From NCBI GenBank assembly GCA_902765395.1, contig CACWZP010000002.1, positions 62,001 through 126,000 on the forward strand: a DNA stretch of 64,000 bases, in the 5' to 3' direction. Position 1 is the stretch's first letter. Each line of letters begins with the position of its first letter. This document shows positions 30,774-41,330 of the stretch, piece after piece. Source of the DNA: an uncultured Eubacteriales bacterium. GTDB taxonomy: Bacteria > Bacillota > Clostridia > Christensenellales > Aristaeellaceae. The notes under the pieces are model-generated. The model saw only the letters and a list, made by a program, of their open reading frames with translations. It did not search any database and was not told the DNA's origin. The translations under genes were made by a program, and so were the position numbers.

Positions 30774-31590
30774 CATTGTACCTCAGCCATCCCCGCAGAT
30801 AGTCCCGCAGCGCCTTGCTGTGGGTCTCCATGGGAAAGTGGCCGGCGGTGGCGAGGCGGTGGATCTCGGCGTCGGGCAGCAGACTGTGGATCTGGCCCAT
30901 GCGGGTCTCGTCCAGCAGCGGGTCCCGCCCGCCCAGCAGCGCCATCGTGGGGCAGAACCCCATGCCCAGCTTCGGCGGCGCGGCGCACTGCTTCAGCATC
31001 CGCTCGAAGGCGGCCTCGGCGCCGGGACGCGTGAGCGGCGCGCGCATGCGGTCCACGATATAGTCGTCCATCGGAAAGGCGGCGAAATGCTCGATCATCC
31101 GCCGGAACCGGGGCGCGCTGAGCACGTTGGCGCGGTACCACTGGCCGGTCTCTGAAAGCCGCCGGGCCGGGGGCGCCACGCTGAACAGCGGGGAGATGTG
31201 GATCTGGCTCTTCACGCTGTCCGGGTACTGCACCGCCATGCGCAGTATCGCCGAGCAGGCGCTGCCGTGGGCCGCCAAGTGCCACAGGGACATGGGCGTG
31301 CCCAGGCTGCGGTCCACGTCGTCCAGCACGCCCCACAGCAGGTTGGCCCGGATATCGGCGCTCTGGGGCGCGGGGCAGTCGCTGCGGCCAAAGCCCGGCA
31401 AATCCGCCAGCACCGCCAGGCAGCCCTGGCCGGACAGCTCCGGCAGCAGCTTGCGCCAGTGGAACGTGCTGGTCAGCGGCGAGGACAGCAGCAGCATCCG
31501 GCTGTGGATGGGGGTGTCCGGCTTCACCACGCAAAAGTGGATGCGCACGCCCGAAAAGGACAGGTATCGGCTCTCCTCCGTCAAGCGCAT
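30769..31590 (-). CDS. Alpha/beta hydrolase with atypical nucleophile elbow
   Basis: 273-residue alpha/beta hydrolase-like protein. Fold markers are LLLSSPLTSTFHWRKLLPEL, ADLPGFGRSD, and the C-terminal LATAGHFPMETH with the expected histidine. At the nucleophile elbow the sequence is LAAHGSACSA; aligned with the usual GHSMG, the catalytic serine position holds glycine with serine one residue later. I place the start at ATG 31590 because the promoter at 31627-31655 gives a transcript beginning near 31620, and AAAGG is 6 bases upstream; an ATG at 31611 would leave almost no leader. Confidence 0.78.
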   Translation of the reverse strand: MRLTEESRYLSFSGVRIHFCVVKPDTPIHSRMLLLSSPLTSTFHWRKLLPELSGQGCLAVLADLPGFGRSDCPAPQSADIRANLLWGVLDDVDRSLGTPMSLWHLAAHGSACSAILRMAVQYPDSVKSQIHISPLFSVAPPARRLSETGQWYRANVLSAPRFRRMIEHFAAFPMDDYIVDRMRAPLTRPGAEAAFERMLKQCAAPPKLGMGFCPTMALLGGRDPLLDETRMGQIHSLLPDAEIHRLATAGHFPMETHSKALRDYLRGWLRYNE

Positions 31591-31626
31591 CCACAACCTT
31601 TCAACTTGCATATGTAATCACCATAT

Positions 31627-31655
31627 ATTGTAGCATAAGGCGGCGCGTTTGACAA
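31627..31655 (-). promoter_or_regulatory. Promoter of the alpha/beta hydrolase gene
   Basis: TTGTCA (31655-31650), 17-base spacer, TACAAT (31632-31627) on the minus strand. It helps decide the start codon at 31590. Confidence 0.75.
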
Positions 31656-31735
31656 CCAAAGTAAATTCTTTTTGACTGAATCCGTAAACTCAGACGGTCA
31701 AAAGTTCCTTCTCGGTAATAACCACGTAAACAGGC

Positions 31736-31764
31736 TTGCCTGAAATGGCGAAGTCATGTATAAT
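31736..31764 (+). promoter_or_regulatory. Promoter of fmdB-murA
   Basis: TTGCCT (31736-31741), 17-base spacer, TATAAT (31759-31764), 48 bases before the FmdB-like ATG. The 80 bases between this and the divergent hydrolase promoter carry a TTTTGAC/GTCAAAA inverted repeat. Confidence 0.75.
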
Positions 31765-31812
31765 AGAGGGTACGATGGAAATTGTGGCGCTTTGCGCGCC
31801 GGAGGATGACCC

Positions 31813-32025
31813 ATGCCGATCTACGACTACAAGTGCGCCCAGTGCGGCAACCGCTTTGACATGCTGCGCTCCGTTTCCGCCCGGGACGACGTGAAGTGTC
31901 CCAAGTGCGGCGGCGACGTGGCCCGGGTGTACGAGGGCAAGTGGATGTCCCTGGGCAAGGCGTCGGCGTCCGGCGGATGCTCCTGCGGGGGCAACTGCCA
32001 GGGCTGCTCCGGCTGTTCCAGATAA
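31813..32025 (+). CDS. FmdB-like zinc ribbon protein
   Basis: 70-residue protein starting MPIYDYKCAQCGNRFD, with a second pair CPKCGG, giving the classic four-cysteine zinc ribbon of the FmdB regulatory family. The C-terminus is Gly/Cys-rich (GGCSCGGNCQGCSGCS) with six extra cysteines, which may bind another metal ion. Family function is poorly known. It precedes murA by 100 bases and probably shares its promoter. Confidence 0.85.
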   Translation: MPIYDYKCAQCGNRFDMLRSVSARDDVKCPKCGGDVARVYEGKWMSLGKASASGGCSCGGNCQGCSGCSR

Positions 32026-32125
32026 GGCGGATCGACAGGGGCTGCGGACGCTTCTGTATCATTGAATTTTCCGGCAAACCGTTGCCGTTTGAGACGGACA
32101 GGCCGCGAGGCCGATTGGAGACAAG

Positions 32126-33421
32126 ATGAAGGAAAAACTGCGCATTCACGGCGGCGCCCGGCTGGAGGGCGAAGTGATGGTCAGCGGCGGCAAGAACGCC
32201 GCGGTGGCCATTCTTCCAGCTGCGCTCTTGGGGGATTCCCCCTCCGTGATCGAGAACGTTCCGGACATCAACGATGTACATATCATCATCGACATGCTGC
32301 GCTATCTGGGCGCGCAGGTCGAGTTCAAGGACAATGTGGTCACCATCGACCCCCGCACCGCGGACAAGTTCGACCCGCCCTATGACCTGGCCTGCCAGAT
32401 GCGCGCTTCCTATTATTTCGCGCCGGTGCTGCTGGGCGTGTTCAAACGGGCGGAGGTGCCGCTGCCCGGCGGCTGCGATTTGGGCCTGCGTCCCATCGAC
32501 CAGACGCTGAAGGGCATGCGCGCCCTGGGCGCTGACGTGGACACCCCCGGCGGGGTCATCATGGCCAGCGCGGACGAGCTGATCGGCGGGGACATCTTCC
32601 TGGATATGCCCAGCGTGGGCGCCACCGTGAACAGCATGCTCACGGCCGTGTCCGCCAGCGGCACCACCTGCATTCACAACGCCGCCAAGGAGCCCCACAT
32701 CGTGGACCTGGCGAACTTCCTGTCCTCCATGGGCGCGGTGGTGAAGGGCGCGGGCACCGACGTGATCCGCATCCGCGGCGGCCGGCACCTGCACGGCACC
32801 AACTATACCGTCGTTCCCGACCAGATCGAGACCGGCACGCTGATGATCGCGGCGGCCGCCACCGGCGGCGACGTGGTGATCACCGGCGCGATTCCCACCC
32901 ACATGGAGGCACTTTCGGCCAAGCTCCTGGAGATGGGCGTGCACGTGTCCAGCGAGGACGACATCATCCACGTGCGCAGCAACCGCAACTACCGCGCCGT
33001 GAACGTCAAGACCCAGGGCTATCCCGGATTCCCCACGGACCTGCAGCAGCCGCTTTCCGCGCTGCTCACCGTGGCCAACGGCACGTCCATCGTCACCGAG
33101 ACCATCTTTGAGAATCGCTTCCGCTTCCTGGACGAGCTTCGCAAGATGGGCGCGAATTCCCGGGTGATCGAGACCACCGCCATCATCACCGGCGTGGACC
33201 ACCTCTCCGGGGCCCGCGTGAACGCCACCGATCTGCGCGCCGGCGCCTCGCTGGTCATCGCGGCGCTGATGGCCGAGGGCGTGACGGAGATCTCCGGCGT
33301 GGAGTACATCATGCGCGGCTACGAGCGTTTTGCCGACAAGCTGCGCGCCCTGGGCGCCCATATCGAGCACCTGCGGGACGGTGAAGTGGTGTCTTCGCCC
33401 GCGTTTGCGCACAATATATAA
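32126..33421 (+). CDS. murA: UDP-N-acetylglucosamine 1-carboxyvinyltransferase
   Basis: First committed step of peptidoglycan synthesis: transfers enolpyruvate from PEP to UDP-GlcNAc. 431 residues in two inside-out alpha/beta barrels. Conserved points seen are GGKNAAVAILPAALL near the N-terminus, the catalytic loop GGCDLGLRPID with C117 (the fosfomycin target), and GFPTDLQQPLSALL. The cysteine makes it fosfomycin-sensitive in principle. GGAGA lies 5 bases before the ATG. No terminator follows before the rimP promoter. Confidence 0.95.
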   Translation: MKEKLRIHGGARLEGEVMVSGGKNAAVAILPAALLGDSPSVIENVPDINDVHIIIDMLRYLGAQVEFKDNVVTIDPRTADKFDPPYDLACQMRASYYFAPVLLGVFKRAEVPLPGGCDLGLRPIDQTLKGMRALGADVDTPGGVIMASADELIGGDIFLDMPSVGATVNSMLTAVSASGTTCIHNAAKEPHIVDLANFLSSMGAVVKGAGTDVIRIRGGRHLHGTNYTVVPDQIETGTLMIAAAATGGDVVITGAIPTHMEALSAKLLEMGVHVSSEDDIIHVRSNRNYRAVNVKTQGYPGFPTDLQQPLSALLTVANGTSIVTETIFENRFRFLDELRKMGANSRVIETTAIITGVDHLSGARVNATDLRAGASLVIAALMAEGVTEISGVEYIMRGYERFADKLRALGAHIEHLRDGEVVSSPAFAHNI

Positions 33422-33452
33422 CAAAGATTGCGGTTTTTCCGGTAAAATCAGG

Positions 33453-33481
33453 TTGTATTATTTGCGGAAACGTGATATAAT
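33453..33481 (+). promoter_or_regulatory. Promoter of the rimP-nusA-infB operon
   Basis: TTGTAT (33453-33458), 17-base spacer, TATAAT (33476-33481). Predicted transcription start near 33488, about 100 bases before rimP. Confidence 0.82.
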
Positions 33482-33512
33482 ACGAGTGTTATACACGATG
33501 CTGCACTGAACA

Positions 33513-33539
33513 ACCGCCGATCTTCGGCGGTGTGTTTTT
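33513..33539 (+). terminator. Leader terminator (attenuator-like) upstream of rimP
   Basis: ACCGCCGA (33513-33520) pairs perfectly with TCGGCGGT (33524-33531), followed by GTGTTTTTG. It lies downstream of the operon's own promoter, so transcripts must read through it to reach rimP. It could alternatively end murA transcripts. Confidence 0.75.
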
Positions 33540-33587
33540 GAGACAAGGCTCAGCATTTCAATCTGGACATGACGAGGGGGAATATGG

Positions 33588-34076
33588 TTGCCGGGTAAAT
33601 CGATGCCGGTCAGGGAAGCCAAGCAAATTGCACAGAGGATCGCCGACGAAATGGGCGTCGAGCTGGTCGACGTTGAGCTGGTCAAGGAGCCGACCGGCCA
33701 TTTTCTGCGCTTTTATATCGAAAAGCCGGACGGCATTGCCCTGAACGACCTGGAAGCCTACCACCGCCGGATCCTGCCACTGGTGGAGCGGGTGGACTAC
33801 GATTATATGGAAGTTTCGTCCCCCGGCGCGGACCGGCCCCTGAAGACCGAGGCGGACTTTGAGCGCGCCCAGGGCATGCAGGTGGAGCTGAAGACCTATC
33901 GGCCCGTGAACGGCGGCAAGCAGTTCACCGGCGAGCTGGTGGGGCTCGTTGACGGCGAGATCGTGCTGAACGCCCCCGGCGGCGAGCTGCGCTTCGCCAG
34001 GAAGGAAGTGGCGCTGGTGCGCCCGCTCATCGAATTCGACGAGGAGGATTTGCAGGACGACGCGCCCGCAAAGTGA
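33588..34076 (+). CDS. rimP: Ribosome maturation factor RimP
   Basis: Assists late 30S subunit assembly. 162 residues with the RimP N-terminal alpha/beta domain (GVELVDVELVKEPTGHFLRF, YMEVSSPGADRPL) and C-terminal SH3-like barrel (about 92-150). I use the TTG at 33588, which is 7 bases after GAGGGGG; an overlapping ATG at 33584 opens only a five-codon frame that ends at the next TAA. First gene of the operon containing nusA and infB, as in Bacillus. Confidence 0.92.
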   Translation: MPGKSMPVREAKQIAQRIADEMGVELVDVELVKEPTGHFLRFYIEKPDGIALNDLEAYHRRILPLVERVDYDYMEVSSPGADRPLKTEADFERAQGMQVELKTYRPVNGGKQFTGELVGLVDGEIVLNAPGGELRFARKEVALVRPLIEFDEEDLQDDAPAK

Positions 34077-34136
34077 CTCCGATCGGCATAACACAACGTC
34101 CCGGCAGGCCGGGCAAGGAACAGGAGGATGAAGGCC

Positions 34137-35231
34137 ATGGCAAACGGCGGAATTGATTCCAATGAATTTTTCAGCGCACTGGACGCCCTGAGCAAGGAGC
34201 GGCGCATCAACAAGGAGATTCTCTTCAACGCGATCGAAGCCGCGCTGATTTCCGCATACAAGAAGAACTTCGGCAAGAACGCCAACGTGCGCGCCACCAT
34301 CGACCCGGAAAAGGGCGAGGTGGAGGTGCTCTCCCGCAAGACGGTGGTGGAGACCGTGGAGGATCCCCAGTGCGAGATGTCGCTGGAGGAGGCCCGCACC
34401 ATCCGGCCGCAGTATGAGATCGGCGACCTGGTGGAAGTGCAGGTGACGCCCAAGAACTTCGGCCGCATCGCGGCGCAGACCGCCAAGCAGGTGGTCGTGC
34501 AGCATCTGCGCGAGGCTGAGCGCGGCGTGATCTACGACGAGTACAGCCAGAAGGAAAACGAGATCCTCACCGCCATCGTGCAGCGTGTGGAGAACAAGCA
34601 GGTGTTCGTGGAGCTGGGCCGCACCGAGGGCCTGCTCGAGCCGAACCAGCAGATGCCCACCGAGGAGCTGCAGGTCAATGACCGCATCAAGGTGTATGTG
34701 CTGGAGGTCTCCCGCCTGGGCCGCGGCCCGCAGGTGTTCGTCAGCCGCACCCATCCGGGCCTGGTGAAGCGCCTGTTTGAGCTGGAGGTGCCCGAGATCG
34801 TCACCGGCGTGGTGCAGATCAAGTCCATCGCCCGCGAGGCCGGCTTCCGCACCAAGATGGCCGTGGTGTCCACCGACCCGCTGATCGACGCGGTGGGCTC
34901 CTGCGTGGGCCCGAGGGGCATGCGCGTGGAGAACGTGGTCAACGAGCTGAAGACCGAGAAGATCGACATCGTCAAGTGGTCCCAGGACCCGGCGGAATAC
35001 ATCGCCAACGCCCTGAACCCCGCCCGCGTGCTCAGCGTGTTCGTCTCCGAGACGGAGAAGGCTGCGGCCGTGGTGGTGCCGGACAACCAGCTGTCCCTGG
35101 CCATCGGCAAGGAGGGGCAGAACGCCCGCCTGGCCGCTAAGCTGACCGGCTGGAAGATCGACATCCGCAGCCAGAGCCAGGTGGAGGCCGAGGCCCAGCA
35201 GATGGGCGCTGACGGGACGGAGGAATTCTGA
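34137..35231 (+). CDS. nusA: Transcription termination/antitermination factor NusA
   Basis: RNA polymerase-binding factor controlling pausing, termination and antitermination. 364 residues: N-terminal polymerase-binding domain (1-130), S1 domain (about 135-200), and KH1-KH2 (about 205-345) with CVGPRGMRVENVVNEL and AIGKEGQNARLAAKLTGW. The C-terminal acidic repeats of proteobacterial NusA are absent, normal for Firmicutes. The ATG at 34137 has GGAGG 9 bases upstream; the ATG at 34128 abuts it and is too close. Confidence 0.96.
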   Translation: MANGGIDSNEFFSALDALSKERRINKEILFNAIEAALISAYKKNFGKNANVRATIDPEKGEVEVLSRKTVVETVEDPQCEMSLEEARTIRPQYEIGDLVEVQVTPKNFGRIAAQTAKQVVVQHLREAERGVIYDEYSQKENEILTAIVQRVENKQVFVELGRTEGLLEPNQQMPTEELQVNDRIKVYVLEVSRLGRGPQVFVSRTHPGLVKRLFELEVPEIVTGVVQIKSIAREAGFRTKMAVVSTDPLIDAVGSCVGPRGMRVENVVNELKTEKIDIVKWSQDPAEYIANALNPARVLSVFVSETEKAAAVVVPDNQLSLAIGKEGQNARLAAKLTGWKIDIRSQSQVEAEAQQMGADGTEEF

Positions 35232-35527
35232 TGCCAGCCAAGCCGCGCAAGATCCCGATGCGCATGTGCGTCGGGTGCCGTGAGATGAAGCCCAAGGCAC
35301 AGCTGCTGCGGGTGGTGAAGCCCCAGGACGGCGACGCCCACATCGACACCACCGGCAAGGCCCAGGGCCGCGGCGCCTACGTCTGCGGACAGATCGAGTG
35401 CCTGCGAAAGGCGAAGAAGAGCCGCGCGCTGGAGCGCGCCTTGGAGGCGGCCATTGACGACGCGGTGTTCCAGCAGCTGGAGCTGCAGATCCAGGCCATC
35501 GCCGCGAAGGCGGAGCAGGGCGAATGA
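35231..35527 (+). CDS. rnpM: RNase P modulator RnpM (YlxR, DUF448)
   Basis: 98-residue basic protein with the YlxR signature PMRMCVGCREMKPKAQLLRV and RGAYVC. YlxR of Bacillus subtilis has been reported to bind RNase P RNA and is now named RnpM. Its ATG overlaps the nusA stop codon by one base, and its end overlaps the next gene by ATGA, so the three are translationally coupled. The conserved order nusA-ylxR-ylxQ-infB supports the call. Confidence 0.92.
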   Translation: MPAKPRKIPMRMCVGCREMKPKAQLLRVVKPQDGDAHIDTTGKAQGRGAYVCGQIECLRKAKKSRALERALEAAIDDAVFQQLELQIQAIAAKAEQGE

Positions 35528-35823
35528 ACCGCGCGCTGAGCATGCTGGGGCTGTGCGCCCGGGCGGGCAGGCTGGTCACCGGCGAAAAGGCCTGCGTGCA
35601 GGCGATCCGCGCGGGAAGCGTGTATGTGATACTGCTGGACGGCGCGGCGTCTGAAAACGCCGTCAAGGCCGTCGGCCAGGCCTGCCAGACCCACGGGGTT
35701 CCGCTGGTGCGCACCGGCGAATACGAGCTGGGCGACGCCATCGGGAAGCCGGGCCGCATGGCCGCGGGCGTCACGGACGCGAAGATGGCCGAGAGAATCA
35801 TCGAGTTAAACCTTGCCGAGTGA
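35524..35823 (+). CDS. rplGA: L7Ae-family ribosomal protein (YlxQ)
   Basis: 99-residue L7Ae/L30e/Gadd45-fold RNA-binding protein that recognises kink-turn RNAs. Seen features are LCARAGRLVTGEKACVQAIR and VPLVRTGEYELGDAIGKPGR. It sits between rnpM and infB with a 4-base overlap upstream, as in other Firmicutes. Its exact RNA partner is unclear; a ribosomal or RNase P association is inferred from family and context. Confidence 0.9.
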   Translation: MNRALSMLGLCARAGRLVTGEKACVQAIRAGSVYVILLDGAASENAVKAVGQACQTHGVPLVRTGEYELGDAIGKPGRMAAGVTDAKMAERIIELNLAE

Positions 35824-35888
35824 GCTCGGCGTGTGATAACAGGCCCGACGGGCCGAAATGAGAGAGTGTACGGGGGTGCATTGAGGGA

Positions 35889-38573
<2,685 letters not shown>

Positions 38574-38588
38574 TCAATACAGAAAGTG

Positions 38589-38614
38589 TAGGGGCGGCGT
38601 CTCGCTGCCCCTAT
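38589..38614. repeat. GGGGCGGC palindromic repeat, copy 7
   Basis: TAGGGGCGGCGTCTCGCTGC core, 15 bases after infB. Its position inside the operon could influence mRNA processing between infB and rbfA. Confidence 0.7.
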
Positions 38615-38650
38615 AGTCTTGTAACATCGTTTTCTTTGTTCTGAAGAACC

Positions 38651-38750
38651 GGATTGCCACGTCGCTGCGCTCCTCGCAATGACGTTGTACAATCTCGAAT
38701 CTGCTGTGCGTCATTCCGAGGAGGAGCACAGCGACGACGTGGGAATCTGG
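38651..38750. repeat. Paired inverted GTCATTGCGAGGAG repeats
   Basis: Left copy GGATTGCCACGTCGCTGCGC... at 38651-38683; right copy in opposite orientation GTCATTCCGAGGAGGAGCAC... at 38710-38750. The arms are nearly complementary, so a transcript through here would form a long hairpin between infB and rbfA. Half-copy at 10777. Confidence 0.7.
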
Positions 38751-38805
38751 TTCCTTGGTTTCCCTCGAAGAGTTAAAGGCCACTACATGGCCATTGGAGG
38801 TTATT

Positions 38806-39171
38806 ATGCCATCATTTGACCGCATTGACCGCATCTCCCAGGAGGTGCACAAGGCGATTGACGCCATCATCCGGGACGAGCTGAACGACCCGCGCATCGG
38901 CGGCACCTGGTCCATCGTGCGCTGCGAGGTCACCCGTGACCTGCGCTACTGCAAGGTCCGCGTCTCCATCCTGGAGGAGGAGAAGCGCAAGGACATGATG
39001 AAGGCCCTGCAGAAGGCCGCCGGCTTCGTGCGGCGGGAGCTGGGCCGCCGGGTGGACCTGCGCTACGTGCCGGAGATCCTGTTTGAACTGGACACCAACA
39101 TCGAGTACGCCGCCCACATCAACCAGCTGTTGAAGGAGACGCAGAGGCATGGCGAAGCGAGTGACGATTGA
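38806..39171 (+). CDS. rbfA: Ribosome-binding factor A
   Basis: Small 30S maturation factor (121 aa) with a type II KH-like fold. Recognised by RIDRISQEVHKAIDAIIRDE, DPRIGGTWSIVRCEVTRDLR and the C-terminal RRVDLRYVPEILFELD. The ATG at 38806 follows GGAGG by 5 bases; an earlier in-frame start at 38755 lies in repeat sequence and is rejected. Its 3' end overlaps nrnA by 23 bases. Confidence 0.94.
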   Translation: MPSFDRIDRISQEVHKAIDAIIRDELNDPRIGGTWSIVRCEVTRDLRYCKVRVSILEEEKRKDMMKALQKAAGFVRRELGRRVDLRYVPEILFELDTNIEYAAHINQLLKETQRHGEASDD

Positions 39172-40144
39172 GAGGCTGGCCGAGTGGCTGAAGGCACACG
39201 ACGACTATCTGCTGCTGGGCCACGTGGCGCCGGACGGCGACGCGGTGGGCTGCTGCCTGGGCATGAGCCTGGCGCTGAAGGCCATGGGCAAGCGGGCCGT
39301 GGTGTGCCTGCCCGGGGGCGTGCCCCGGATGTACGCGGGCCTGCCCGGGGCGGACGAGGCGCTGGACGCGGAAACCGTGACGCCGAATGCGCTGCCCTTT
39401 GCGCCGAAGACCGCCTTCGCGCTGGACGTCTCCGAGCTGGAGCGCCTGGGCGCGGCGGGCAAGGCGCTGTTTGAAGCCTGCCCGGAGCAGGCCGCGCTGG
39501 ACCACCACCACACCAATCCCGGCTTCGGCCAGGTCTATGTGCTGGATGGGGACGCCGCCGCGGCGGGGGAGCTGGTGGTGGAGCTGATCGACGAGCTGGA
39601 CGTGGAGCTGACCCGGGCGATGGGCGAGTGCCTGTTCGTGGCCATTTCCACCGATTGCGGCCAGTTCAACTATTCCAACACCCGCCCGGAGACCTTCCAG
39701 GCCGCCGCGCGCTGCGCGGAGTCGGGCATCGACATCGCCGCCATCACGGAAAACCTCTACCGCACGCGCAGCGTGGGCCGCACGAAACTGCTGGGCCTGT
39801 CGCTGGCCGGGCTGGAGCTGTCGCCGGACGGCCAGCTGGCCTGGGCGCGGGTGACGGAGGACATGTACCGCCGGACCGGGGCCATCCCCGAGGACAAGGA
39901 GGGTATCGTCAACTACCTGCAGGAGATGGCCGGCGTGCGCATCGCGGTGCTGGCCGAGGAACAGGGCGAGCAGACCAAGTTCTCCCTGAGGGCCAGCGCG
40001 CCGCTGAACGTGGCCCGGGACGTGGCCGTTCCCCTGGGCGGGGGCGGGCACGACTGCGCCGCGGGCGTCACCGTGCCCCTCAAGCTGGAGGAAGCGCTGG
40101 GCAAGGTGCTGGCGCTGGCAAGGGAAGCGCTGAATATAGCCTGA
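39149..40144 (+). CDS. nrnA: DHH-family nanoRNase/pAp phosphatase
   Basis: Bifunctional oligoribonuclease (degrades 2-5 nt RNAs) and 3'-phosphoadenosine 5'-phosphate phosphatase. 331 residues; metal-binding motifs GHVAPDGDAVG, the DHH signature in ALDHHHTNPGF, and the DHHA1 C-terminal GGGGHDCAAGVTV that binds substrate. Order rbfA-nrnA-truB-ribF is conserved in Firmicutes. Followed by the repeat array at 40142. Confidence 0.93.
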   Translation: MAKRVTIERLAEWLKAHDDYLLLGHVAPDGDAVGCCLGMSLALKAMGKRAVVCLPGGVPRMYAGLPGADEALDAETVTPNALPFAPKTAFALDVSELERLGAAGKALFEACPEQAALDHHHTNPGFGQVYVLDGDAAAAGELVVELIDELDVELTRAMGECLFVAISTDCGQFNYSNTRPETFQAAARCAESGIDIAAITENLYRTRSVGRTKLLGLSLAGLELSPDGQLAWARVTEDMYRRTGAIPEDKEGIVNYLQEMAGVRIAVLAEEQGEQTKFSLRASAPLNVARDVAVPLGGGGHDCAAGVTVPLKLEEALGKVLALAREALNIA

Positions 40145-40260
40145 TTTGCTTTGCAAATCAGAGCTCAATGAATTGCGCCTTTGGCGCGTGAATCAGCGCT
40201 GCGCGCTATGAATTGCCCTGCGGGCGTGAATTGTGCTTTGGCGCATAGATAAAGCGCAAT
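40142..40260. repeat. Cluster of short palindromes
   Basis: Consecutive hairpin units: TGATTTGC-TTT-GCAAATCA (40142-40160), then GCGCCTTTGGCGC, AGCGCTGCGCGCT, GCCCTGCGGGC and GTGCTTTGGCGC, each separated by TGAATT or TGAAT-like linkers. It begins inside the nrnA stop region and leads into the tandem repeats. Confidence 0.75.
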
Positions 40261-40362
40261 TCAAATCATGCGCGAAGCGCTTTCCATGATTGCAAAGCAA
40301 TCAAATCATGGCGCGAAGCGCTTTCCATGATTGCAAAGCAATCAAATCATGGCGCGAAGCGC
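40261..40362. repeat. 41-base tandem repeat, about 2.5 copies
   Basis: Unit beginning TCAAATCATGGCGCGAAGCG and ending CATGATTGCAAAGCAA, at 40261-40300 (one base shorter), 40301-40341 and partial 40342-40362. Each unit contains two palindromes (CATGGCGCGAAGCGCTTTCCATG and ATTGCAAAGCAAT). No unique spacers, so not CRISPR. Confidence 0.88.
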
Positions 40363-40421
40363 CAATTCACCTTCCCCGACAAATCGGCATCTGTATATCA
40401 TCCACAGAAACGGATCAAGAC

Positions 40422-41330
40422 ATGAACGGATTTATCAACCTGAACAAGCCCACGGGGCGAACGTCCTCGGATCTGGTGGTGTTCGTGCGCAAGCGCCTGC
40501 CCAGGGGCACGGCAGTGGGCCACGGCGGCACGCTGGACCCGGAGGCCTCGGGCGTATTGCCGGTGTGCGTCGGTTCGGCCACCCGGCTTTTTGACTATAT
40601 CATCGACAAGCAGAAGACCTATGTGGCCCGCATCCGGCTGGGCGTTCAGACCGACACCCAGGACGCCACCGGCCAGGTGGTGTCTGAAAAGCCCGTCACC
40701 GTGGGCGAGGAGGAGCTGCGCGCCGTGCTGGGCGAATTCACCGGCGAGATCGAGCAGGTGCCGCCCATGTATTCCGCCATCAAAAAGGACGGGCGGCGGC
40801 TCTACCAACTGGCCCGGAAGGGGCAGACCGTGGAGGTGCAGCCCAGGGCGTGCCGGGTGGACGGCATCGAATTCATGGGCGCTGAGGGCGGGAACACCTA
40901 CCTGTTGAAGATCACCTGCGGCAAGGGCGTGTACATCCGCACCCTGTGCCACGACATCGGCAACCGCCTGGGCTGCGGGGCCCACATGCAGACGCTGGAA
41001 CGCGTGGCGGCGGGCATCTTCAAGATCGAAGACGCCCTGACGCCCGCGCAGATTGACGCCCTTTCCCGGGAGGGGCGGCTGGAGGAGGCGCTGCTCCCGC
41101 TGGACGCGCCGCTGGGTCACCTGCCCGCCGTCCGGGTGGGGGAGCGCAGCCGCCACGCGGTGCTGAACGGCAACCCGCTGCGGCCGAACTGGCTGGACGC
41201 CCCCGCGCCTGTCGGCGCCGAGGCCGTGCGGGTCTACCTGAACGACGAGTTTGCCGGCATCGGCGCGCCGCAGCCCGACGGCAGCGTGAAATTCAGGGCA
41301 ATGCTCTACCGGCGGGAGGGCGAGGCATGA
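40422..41330 (+). CDS. truB: tRNA pseudouridine(55) synthase
   Basis: Makes the universal pseudouridine in the T-loop of tRNAs. 302 residues. Seen motifs are INLNKPTGRTSSDLV, the catalytic-loop GHGGTLDPEASGVLPV with its aspartate, and KGVYIRTLCHDIG; the C-terminal PUA-like part is about 240-302. The start ATG at 40422 begins at the conserved MNGFINLNKPTG; the longer open frame upstream translates the tandem repeats and is rejected. Its ribosome-binding site is weak (CGGA). It overlaps ribF by ATGA. Confidence 0.95.
   Translation: MNGFINLNKPTGRTSSDLVVFVRKRLPRGTAVGHGGTLDPEASGVLPVCVGSATRLFDYIIDKQKTYVARIRLGVQTDTQDATGQVVSEKPVTVGEEELRAVLGEFTGEIEQVPPMYSAIKKDGRRLYQLARKGQTVEVQPRACRVDGIEFMGAEGGNTYLLKITCGKGVYIRTLCHDIGNRLGCGAHMQTLERVAAGIFKIEDALTPAQIDALSREGRLEEALLPLDAPLGHLPAVRVGERSRHAVLNGNPLRPNWLDAPAPVGAEAVRVYLNDEFAGIGAPQPDGSVKFRAMLYRREGEA

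Noticed and set aside
40261-40362. Possible CRISPR array
   Set aside because: The repeats are directly tandem with no unique spacers, and no cas genes are near.
40290-40421. N-terminal extension of TruB through the tandem repeats
   Set aside because: The extension translates repeat DNA (MQSNQIMARSAF) and TruB homology begins at the ATG at 40422.
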